A stretch of 18,327 bases of DNA from JBDUDK01 sp040002995 (lineage in GTDB: Bacteria > Actinomycetota > Acidimicrobiia > Acidimicrobiales > Ilumatobacteraceae). The notes beneath the pieces are model-generated. The model was not told the DNA's origin, did not search any database, and saw only the letters and a list, made by a program, of their open reading frames with translations. The number at the start of each line of letters is the position of its first letter. Position 1 is the stretch's first letter. Shown one piece after another: positions 7,405-13,485 of the stretch. The translations under genes were made by a program, and so were the position numbers. The stretch lies in NCBI GenBank assembly GCA_040002995.1, contig JBDUDK010000099.1:1-18327 (forward strand), in the 5' to 3' direction.

Positions 7405-8069
7405 CAGTGCGCACCTCCGGGCGGGCGGGCGAGCTTGGCGTCAAAGTCGACGAGGCGATCGGCGGCGACTCCCGCGTAGATGACGTCGCCGTCCTGCAAC
7501 ACAATGTGCGCGGTCGGCAGCATCGCCATGCCCAGCCGGCCGATTGCGAGCACCTTCGCCACCACGGCGTCCTCGAGCTCAGGCACTTCGCGGCCCGCCC
7601 ACGCACTGGGCACGCTGCGTTCGACGAGGCAAATCTTGGCGCTCGGGTCGACCCATTCGACGCCCGACTCGTCGGGCAGGACCCGCCGCATCACTCGTTC
7701 GATCGTCCAGCTCACGGTGGCGACGGTCGGCACGCCCAATCGTTGATAGATCGCGGCCCGCCGAGGGTCGTAGATGCGGGCGACGACGCGCTCCACCCCG
7801 AACGTCTCGCGGGCTACGCGGGCTATCAGCACGTTGGAGTTGTCGCCGTTGGTGACGGCCGCGAGGGCGGAAGCACGCTCGATCCCTGCTTCGATGAGCC
7901 GATCGCGGTCGAAGCCGATGCCGAGCACCGTTTGTCCGGCGAACCCCTCCGGCAGGCGACGGAACGCCTCGGGGCGGCGGTCCATCACGGCCACGGAGTG
8001 TCCCCCGCCCACGAGGCTGACGGCGAGACCGCTGCCTACCCGCCCACAACCGACTACTACGACGTGCAC
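7404..8069 (-). CDS. ceoB: TrkA/RCK-type K+ transport regulatory protein (CeoB-like)
   Basis: This is a 221-residue paralogue of the next gene. It has a TrkA-N Rossmann fold with GCGRVG (7-12), Asp30 and TNGDNSN near residue 80, followed by a TrkA-C domain (VPELEDAVVAKVLAIGRLG, DGDVIYAGV). NAD(H)- or ATP-type ligands are expected from the family. The GTG at 8069 is chosen because GAGGAGG lies seven bases upstream and the beta-strand MHVVVVGCGRVG starts there; the longer frame to 8150 lacks homology. TAGGAT (8107-8102) is a plausible -10. It is divergent from the APC permease, as ceoB is from Rv2690c. Confidence 0.92.
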   Translation of the reverse strand: MHVVVVGCGRVGSGLAVSLVGGGHSVAVMDRRPEAFRRLPEGFAGQTVLGIGFDRDRLIEAGIERASALAAVTNGDNSNVLIARVARETFGVERVVARIYDPRRAAIYQRLGVPTVATVSWTIERVMRRVLPDESGVEWVDPSAKICLVERSVPSAWAGREVPELEDAVVAKVLAIGRLGMAMLPTAHIVLQDGDVIYAGVAADRLVDFDAKLARPPGGAH

Positions 8070-8164
8070 CTCGAGACCTCCTCGGCCACTGGCCGGCGGC
8101 GATCCTAACGAGGGCAGGCGAGCGACCGTGACTCGGTACGCGGCATGCAAAGCTGACCGCCTCC
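8070..8164. promoter_or_regulatory. Divergent intergenic region between ceoB and the APC permease
   Basis: The 95-bp gap must hold promoters for both genes. For ceoB, TAGGAT (8107-8102) precedes the GAGGAGG ribosome site. For the permease I see neither a clear -10 nor a Shine-Dalgarno sequence. I found no convincing riboswitch fold; the space is too short for a ydaO-type c-di-AMP riboswitch. Confidence 0.4.
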
Positions 8165-10000
8165 ATGTACTCGACCCTCAAGCGGATCATGATCGGCCGC
8201 CCGATCCCGTCGTCGGAGGCGGGGCACCAGAGGCTGATCAAGATCATCGCGTTGGCCGTCTTCGCGTCCGACGCGATCTCCTCCACCGCTTACGCCACCG
8301 ACGAGATCCTCAAGACGATGTTCGAGCACCACGGAGGCGCGGCCGCGTTCGCCAAGCTGGTGCCGATCGCCATCATCGTGGCGATCCTGCTGGCGATTGT
8401 GACGCTCAGCTACCGACAGACGATCTTCGCGTACCCGAGCGGCGGCGGCTCCTACGTGGTATCTCGGGAGAACCTCGGTGTGACACCGTCGCTCGTCGCC
8501 GGCGCGTCACTCCTGACCGACTACATCCTCACCGTGTCGGTTTCCGTCGCTGGCGGCGTGCTCGCTATCACGTCCGCCTTCCCTAGCCTGAGCAGTCAGC
8601 GCGTCCCGATCTGCCTCGGTTTCGTCGCCTTGATGACCGTCGCCAACCTTCGCGGAGTGAAGGAATCGGGACGCATCTTCGCGGGACCGACCTACGTGTA
8701 CACGATCTCGCTCCTGATCCTGATCGCGTATGGCCTCTATCAGTCGTACGCGGGCCACATTGGCACGCTTCCCGTCCCCGAACGCCTACACGAACTCGAG
8801 CAGAACACCCAGGTGCTCGGGCTCTTCATCTTGCTGCGCGCGTTCTCATCAGGTGCGGTCGCGCTCTCGGGGGTCGAGGCCATCTCTAACGGCGTTCCCG
8901 CGTTTCAAAAGCCGGAGTCGAAGAACGCGGCGGCGACACTCACGTGGATGGCGATCATCCTCGGCACCACGTTCTTCGGCGTGTCGCTTTTGGCTCACCG
9001 CCTGAAGCCCTTCCTCGGCACCGACGACAGCGGACTGTCGATCATGGCTGCCGCCGTGTTCGGCAAGGGCGCGATGTACTACGTCCTGCAGTTCTCGACG
9101 TTCGCGATCTTGATCCTCGCCGCCAACACCGCTTACAACGGTTTCCCCCTCCTCTCGTCGATCATCGCCCAGGACGGCTTCCTCCCCCGCCAACTCGCCA
9201 ACCGGGGCGATCGGCTCGTGTACTCGAACGGCGTGCTCGTGCTGGCCGGTTTCGCGGCCCTGCTCCTCGTCGCGTTCGGCGGCAAGGTAACCGCGCTGAT
9301 CCCTCTCTACGCCGTAGGTGTGTTCACCGGCTTCACCCTCTCGCAGGCCGGCATGGTCGTTCACCACAAGCGGCTCAGGGAGCCGGGCTGGAAAACCCGA
9401 GCCGCGCTCAATGCCCTGGGCGCCGCCGCCACCGGCACGGTGCTCCTCGTCGTGCTCGTCTCCAAGTTCGCCATCGGCGCGTGGATACCCGCGGCGATCA
9501 TCCCGATGATCGTGGTCCTGTTCAAAGCAATCGGCCGTCATTACAAGAAGGTCAGGCAGTTCACCGAGGTGCCCGAGGGATGGAAGCCGCGGCACTACAC
9601 CCACACCGTCGTCGTGCTCGTCGGTTCGGTGAACAAGGGCACGCTCGAGGCGCTCCAGTACGCCCGCTCGTTGGCACCCGATCGGCTTCTCGCCGTCAGC
9701 GTCATCGGCGACCCTCACGAGAAAGAGAAGCTCGACAAGTCCTGGACCGAGCACAAACTCAGCATCGAATTGCACACGATCTACTCGCCGTACCGCGAGC
9801 TCACGCGCCCGATCCTGCAGTACCTCGACGAACTCGACGCCGAAAGCGACGATGACCTCATCACGGTCGTGATTCCCGAGTTCGTGCTCACGGGTTGGTA
9901 CAGCCAGATCCTCCACAACCAGAGCGCCCTCGCGTTGAAGGCCCGCCTGCTCTTCCGGCCGCACACCGTCGTGACATCTGTCCCGATTCTCGTCGATTAG
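8165..10000 (+). CDS. APC superfamily permease with C-terminal cytoplasmic domain
   Basis: This is a 611-residue integral membrane transporter. It opens with a short cytoplasmic tail, then VFASDAISSTAYATDEIL (about 32-49), the APC-family helix 1 signature, and about 12 hydrophobic segments to roughly residue 450. The last 130 or so residues (from HYTHTVVVLVGSVNKGTLEALQYARSL) form a soluble alpha/beta domain resembling a universal-stress-type fold. Annotators often call such proteins amino-acid permeases, but location beside two TrkA regulators suggests K+ or another cation as substrate (inference). The family member at this position in mycobacteria is Rv2690c. No Shine-Dalgarno sequence is seen before the ATG; Met9 is an alternative, but the longer N-terminus is usual. 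Confidence 0.92.
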   Translation: MYSTLKRIMIGRPIPSSEAGHQRLIKIIALAVFASDAISSTAYATDEILKTMFEHHGGAAAFAKLVPIAIIVAILLAIVTLSYRQTIFAYPSGGGSYVVSRENLGVTPSLVAGASLLTDYILTVSVSVAGGVLAITSAFPSLSSQRVPICLGFVALMTVANLRGVKESGRIFAGPTYVYTISLLILIAYGLYQSYAGHIGTLPVPERLHELEQNTQVLGLFILLRAFSSGAVALSGVEAISNGVPAFQKPESKNAAATLTWMAIILGTTFFGVSLLAHRLKPFLGTDDSGLSIMAAAVFGKGAMYYVLQFSTFAILILAANTAYNGFPLLSSIIAQDGFLPRQLANRGDRLVYSNGVLVLAGFAALLLVAFGGKVTALIPLYAVGVFTGFTLSQAGMVVHHKRLREPGWKTRAALNALGAAATGTVLLVVLVSKFAIGAWIPAAIIPMIVVLFKAIGRHYKKVRQFTEVPEGWKPRHYTHTVVVLVGSVNKGTLEALQYARSLAPDRLLAVSVIGDPHEKEKLDKSWTEHKLSIELHTIYSPYRELTRPILQYLDELDAESDDDLITVVIPEFVLTGWYSQILHNQSALALKARLLFRPHTVVTSVPILVD

Positions 10001-10034
10001 TCGCAACGCGCCATCCCGACGCCAGACTGCGGCC

Positions 10035-10895
10035 ATGCGCATAGCCATCACCGGGTCTCACGGCCTCATCGGGTCTGCTCTGCTGGCACGTCTCGAGGGC
10101 GACGGCCACACCGTCGTGCGCGTGCCGCGAGGCGCGTTCGAACCCGCCACGCTCGAGGGACTCGACGCGATCGTGCACCTCGCCGGCGCCGGTATCGGCG
10201 ACCATCGCTGGACCGACTCCTACAAGGCGGAGATTCTCGGATCGCGCGTGCAGGGCACGACGATGCTCGCGAAGACGATCCACGATCTTCAGAACAAACC
10301 GCGGGTGCTGCTGTCGGGGTCGGCGGTGGGCTGGTACGGGCCGCGGGGCGACGAGGTTCTCGACGAAACCAGCCCGTCGGGGGCCGGGTTCCTCGCCGAC
10401 GTTTGCCGGCAGTGGGAGGCGGCAACGGCGCCCGCCGAAGCCGCGGGCGTGCGCACCGTGCACCTGCGCACCGGCATCGTGCTGGCCGCGAAGGGCGGCG
10501 CCCTCCGCAAGCAGCTCCCCCTCTTCAAACTCGGCCTCGGCGGCCGGTTCGGCAGCGGGAAGCAATGGCAGAGCTGGATCTCGATCGACGACGAAGTGGG
10601 CGCAATCGTGCATCTGCTCAGCGCCGATGTCGAAGGACCCGTGAACCTCACGGCGCCGAACCCGGTCACTGCCGCGGAATTCGCCAGCACGCTCGGCACA
10701 GTGCTGCGCCGTCCGTCGTTTCTTCCGGTGCCCTCGTTCGGTCCCAAGATGCTGCTCGGCAAGGAGGCGGCCGGGGAACTGTTGTTCGCGGGCCAGCGGG
10801 CCGTCCCGGCGAAGCTGACCGCCAGCGGCTATTCGTTCGCGTACCCCGAACTCGCGGGCGCCCTCGCGGCGCTGGTCCACCGCTCCCCCAACTGA
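10035..10895 (+). CDS. TIGR01777-type NAD(P)-dependent epimerase (YfcH/SulA-like)
   Basis: This is a 286-residue atypical extended SDR. It has the Rossmann motif TGSHGLIG (6-13), IVHLAGAGIG, SAVGWYGPRGDE with the Tyr of the active site, and a C-terminal DUF1731 domain (FGPKMLLGKEAAGELLFAGQRAVP, then SGYSFAYPEL). The length is normal. Family members have no settled substrate; nucleotide-sugar epimerase activity is assumed only by fold. It starts 34 bases after the permease stop on the same strand, so it could be co-transcribed. No Shine-Dalgarno sequence is seen; CAGACT sits six bases before the ATG and could be a weak leaderless -10. Confidence 0.9.
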   Translation: MRIAITGSHGLIGSALLARLEGDGHTVVRVPRGAFEPATLEGLDAIVHLAGAGIGDHRWTDSYKAEILGSRVQGTTMLAKTIHDLQNKPRVLLSGSAVGWYGPRGDEVLDETSPSGAGFLADVCRQWEAATAPAEAAGVRTVHLRTGIVLAAKGGALRKQLPLFKLGLGGRFGSGKQWQSWISIDDEVGAIVHLLSADVEGPVNLTAPNPVTAAEFASTLGTVLRRPSFLPVPSFGPKMLLGKEAAGELLFAGQRAVPAKLTASGYSFAYPELAGALAALVHRSPN

Positions 10896-10901
10896 CTCCG
10901 C

Positions 10902-10940
10902 GGCCGAATTGTTTGGCCGAATTATTTGGCCGAATTATTT
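10902..10940. repeat. Three-copy 13-bp tandem repeat between convergent genes
   Basis: Unit ggccgaattRttt occurs at 10902-10914, 10915-10927 and 10928-10940, with one g/a difference in the first copy. The last copy contains the SDR stop codon (minus-strand TAA at 10937-10935). Each unit plus the next ggcc can fold as a seven-bp hairpin (GGCCGAA, loop UUA, UUUGGCC, one G-U pair). It is AT-richer than its surroundings and sits just after the epimerase stop. It may be a local tandem duplication of the SDR 3' end, with possible terminator-like activity. Confidence 0.85.
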
Positions 10941-11711
10941 GGGGGGCATCCGGATCCCGCCGTCGACGCGGATGGTCTCGGCGTTCATGTAGCTGTTGGT
11001 CACGAGCTCGACCACCATCGACGCCAGCTCGTCTTTGTCGCCGAGCCGCTGCGGAAACAGCACGCCGGTCTGGAGCTTGGCCTTGAACTGTTCCGACGCG
11101 TCGCCCTGGCCGTAGATCGGCGTATCGATGAGGCCGGGAGCCACGGTGTTGACCCGCACACCGACGGCCGACAAGTCGCGCGCGATGGGCAAGGTCATGC
11201 CCACCACACCGCCCTTCGACGCGGAATATGCCGCCTGACCGATCTGGCCATCGAACGCCGCCACCGACGCCATGTTCACGATGGAACCGCGCTCACCGTC
11301 GGCGAGGGGCTCGGTCTTACTCATTGCGGTCGCGGCGAGCCGGATGCAGTTGAACGTGCCGATGAGGTTGATCGAGATCACCCTGGTGAAGCGGTCGAGG
11401 TCGTGGGCCGAGTCGTAGCCGCCGTCGCGGCCGATCGTGCGGCTGGCCCAGCCAATGCCCGCTGAGTTCACGAGCACCCGCAGCGGGCCCATCTCTTTGG
11501 CGGTCTCGACCGCGGCGATCACCTCGTCGGTGTTCGTGACGTCGGCGTGGCAGAACGCGCCGCCCACCTCGGTGGCGAGCGCCTTGCCCTTGTCGTCTTG
11601 CATGTCGACGATGACGACCTTTGCACCGCGCTTGGCGAGCAGCCGAACGCACGCCTCCCCGATACCCGACGCGCCGCCCGTGACGATCGCTGAAGCTCCC
11701 GTGATGTCCAT
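10935..11711 (-). CDS. 3-hydroxyacyl-CoA dehydrogenase type II-like SDR
   Basis: This is a 258-residue classical short-chain dehydrogenase/reductase. It has the cofactor loop TGGASGIG (11-18), Asp36 after the second strand (favouring NAD+), NSAG (82-85, where NNAG/NAG is usual), catalytic Asn115, Ser149 and the YSASK motif (Tyr162, Lys166). Sequence features such as DRFTRVISINLIGTFNCIRLAA and the C-terminal DGGIRMPPK are typical of HSD17B10/FadB2-type 3-hydroxyacyl-CoA dehydrogenases, which oxidise 3-hydroxyacyl-CoAs in fatty-acid or isoleucine breakdown. The ATG at 11711 is preceded six bases upstream by TACGTT and no Shine-Dalgarno sequence, so it is probably leaderless. The neighbouring CoA-transferase supports an acyl-CoA role. 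Confidence 0.93.
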   Translation of the reverse strand: MDITGASAIVTGGASGIGEACVRLLAKRGAKVVIVDMQDDKGKALATEVGGAFCHADVTNTDEVIAAVETAKEMGPLRVLVNSAGIGWASRTIGRDGGYDSAHDLDRFTRVISINLIGTFNCIRLAATAMSKTEPLADGERGSIVNMASVAAFDGQIGQAAYSASKGGVVGMTLPIARDLSAVGVRVNTVAPGLIDTPIYGQGDASEQFKAKLQTGVLFPQRLGDKDELASMVVELVTNSYMNAETIRVDGGIRMPPK

Positions 11712-11769
11712 GGCGACAACGTAGGGGACGCTTCTGCACCCGTCCCAAGCGAGCACATACGCTCCGGGC
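11712..11769. promoter_or_regulatory. Back-to-back leaderless-type promoters for the SDR and the CoA-transferase
   Basis: TACGTT (minus strand, 11723-11718) and TACGCT (plus strand, 11758-11763) each end exactly six bases before their ATG, and neither gene has a Shine-Dalgarno sequence. The two -10 elements are 34 bases apart. A minus-strand -35-like TTGGGA lies at 11748-11743; no good plus-strand -35 is seen. Confidence 0.58.
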
Positions 11770-12981
11770 ATGTCCGCGTCGGCCGGTCGAGGACCGCTCG
11801 CCGGATTCACCGTCCTCGAGGCGACGCAGATGGTGTCCGGGCCGCTCGCCGCGATGCTGCTGGCCGATCTCGGCGCCGACGTCGTCAAGATCGAGCAGCC
11901 CGCGGGCGGTGATCGGATGCGCTACCTCGGGAACCGTCGCGGCGGGATCGGCGCACTGTGGGCGAACGTCAACAGAGGCAAGCGATCGGTGTGCATCGAC
12001 TTGGCGACGCCCGCCGGCGTCGAGATCGTGAAGCGACTCGCGGCCACGGCCGATGTCTTCGTGCAGAACTTCCGACCCGGCGTGGTCAAGCGGCTCGGCA
12101 TCGACGACGCCGCCCTAGGCGCCGTCAACGACCAGCTGATCTACGTATCGATCTCCGGGTTCGGCGACTCGGGTCCCTATGTCGATCAGAAAAGCTACGA
12201 CTATGTGATCCAGGCGCTGTCGGGCATGGCCGCGCTCCAACGCGATCCCAACACCGGCGCGCCGGCGCTGCTGCGCAACATCGTCATCGACAAGGTAACG
12301 GCCTACACCGTGGCGCAATCCGTGACTGCCGCGCTCCTGGCCCGCGAGCGGGGCGCCGGCGGCCAGCACGTGCGCGTCGCCATGCTCGACGTCGCCCTCG
12401 CGTTCATTTGGCCCGACGGCATGATGCAACACACATTGCTGGGCGACGGTGTCACCGAGGCGCCGCACATGGCCGACGGCTACATGGTGCGGCGCACGAA
12501 GGACGGGTGGATCGCGCAGATGGCTACATCCGATCGCCAGTTCCCTCCGCTGTGTTGCGCGCTGGGCACGGAGCACTGGATGAGCGACCCGCGCTTTGCG
12601 ACGATGGCCGAACGTGAGCGCAACCTCAGCGTGCTCGCCGACCTCATGGAGGCCGAGTTCGTGCGCTACCCCACCGTCGACTTGGTGAAGCTTCTTCAAT
12701 CCGTCGATGTGCCGTGTGCCGGCGTCACGCCTATCGACGCGGTGCATCTCGATCCGCAAGTCGTGCACAACGAGACCCTCGTCGAGCACGATCGGCCGTG
12801 GATCGGACGGGTCCGCGAGCCACGACCCGCGGCGCGCTACGACACGACGCCACAAGCGATTGGGCGTCACGCGCCCAAGCTCGATGAGCACACCGACGAG
12901 GTGCTCGCGGAGCTTGGCCTGGCGGCGGACGAGATTGCCGAACTTCGGGCCGCAAACGTGGTCGGTGCTCGCCGCACCTGA
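11770..12981 (+). CDS. Class III (CaiB/BaiF) acyl-CoA transferase
   Basis: This is a 403-residue family III CoA-transferase, which moves CoA between acyl-CoA and a free carboxylic acid through aspartyl-anhydride intermediates. The family opening GFTVLEATQMVSGPLAAMLLADLGADVVKIE (12-42) and PAGGDRMRY are clear; VFVQNFRPGVVKRLGID (97-112) follows. Asp174 in NIVIDKVTAYT aligns with the catalytic Asp of formyl-CoA transferase by its position after the SGMAALQRDPNTGAP loop. The full length is normal. It shares a divergent promoter region with the SDR, suggesting a common acyl-CoA pathway, but the acyl substrate cannot be read from sequence. It ends three bases from the convergent RNase HI stop. Confidence 0.93.
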   Translation: MSASAGRGPLAGFTVLEATQMVSGPLAAMLLADLGADVVKIEQPAGGDRMRYLGNRRGGIGALWANVNRGKRSVCIDLATPAGVEIVKRLAATADVFVQNFRPGVVKRLGIDDAALGAVNDQLIYVSISGFGDSGPYVDQKSYDYVIQALSGMAALQRDPNTGAPALLRNIVIDKVTAYTVAQSVTAALLARERGAGGQHVRVAMLDVALAFIWPDGMMQHTLLGDGVTEAPHMADGYMVRRTKDGWIAQMATSDRQFPPLCCALGTEHWMSDPRFATMAERERNLSVLADLMEAEFVRYPTVDLVKLLQSVDVPCAGVTPIDAVHLDPQVVHNETLVEHDRPWIGRVREPRPAARYDTTPQAIGRHAPKLDEHTDEVLAELGLAADEIAELRAANVVGARRT

Positions 12982-12984
12982 TGC

Positions 12985-13440
12985 TCAGCGGCCGCTGAGC
13001 GACGCCGCCACGGCCATCTCGTCGACGAGGTCGTTCAACCGATCGCCGCTGTGGCCCTTGACCCAACGAAACGTCACGTCGCCACGCGCCCGCACAATGT
13101 CGACCAGCGGTTCCCACAGGTCTCGGTTGGCCACCGGCTTGCGCTGACTGTTGATCCATCCCCGCCGGATCCACCCCTCCCACCAGCGATCTCGAAAGCA
13201 GTTCACGACGTAGGTCGAGTCGGAGACGATCACTATGGGTCCCGGATCGTCGGCGAGCGCGCGGAGGGCTTCCAACGCAGCCATGATCTCCATCCGCTGG
13301 TTGGTCGTGTGGTCCACGTGGCCGAATGCCGAGGGGGACCCCGACGGCGCCACGGCCCAGGCCCAACCGCCGGGGCCGGGGTTTCCAGAGCAGGCGCCGT
13401 CGGTATAGACGCTCACTGCCACCCGACGCCGCCCGCCCAT
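12985..13440 (-). CDS. rnhA: Ribonuclease HI
   Basis: This is a 151-residue RNase HI, which cleaves RNA in RNA-DNA hybrids. The four catalytic carboxylates are visible: Asp14 (YTDGACSGNPGPGGW), Glu51 (NQRMEIMAAL), Asp74 (VSDSTYVVN) and Asp140 (LNDLVDEMA), plus the GHSGD loop. The ATG at 13440 gives a slightly long N-terminus; a GTG at 13416 (VSVYTDGA) is an equally plausible start, with GGGTGG just upstream. It is divergent from aceE with 45 bases between starts and convergent with the CoA-transferase. The open frame continuing far upstream, opposite aceE, is a high-GC shadow. Confidence 0.94.
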   Translation of the reverse strand: MGGRRRVAVSVYTDGACSGNPGPGGWAWAVAPSGSPSAFGHVDHTTNQRMEIMAALEALRALADDPGPIVIVSDSTYVVNCFRDRWWEGWIRRGWINSQRKPVANRDLWEPLVDIVRARGDVTFRWVKGHSGDRLNDLVDEMAVAASLSGR

Positions 13441-13485
13441 TCTTCGCGCACGAAAAGCAGCCTCGCATACGAGAGAATGAGGGCC

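Noticed and set aside
8070..8164. Possible c-di-AMP (ydaO) riboswitch before the K+ regulators
   Set aside because: Only 95 bases are shared by two divergent genes, and no ydaO-like conserved segments are visible.
8849..10051. 400-codon minus-strand frame opposite the APC permease
   Set aside because: Antisense shadow of a membrane protein gene; no hydrophobic or domain pattern of its own.
10902..10940. Tandem 13-bp units as a CRISPR array or iteron origin
   Set aside because: Units are directly adjacent without spacers, only three copies, and no cas or replication gene is nearby.
13051..13485. Long N-terminal extension of aceE (frame open from 13051)
   Set aside because: It overlaps RNase HI antisense and lacks AceE-like sequence; the family N-terminus begins at DGFVHQLPD just after 13486.
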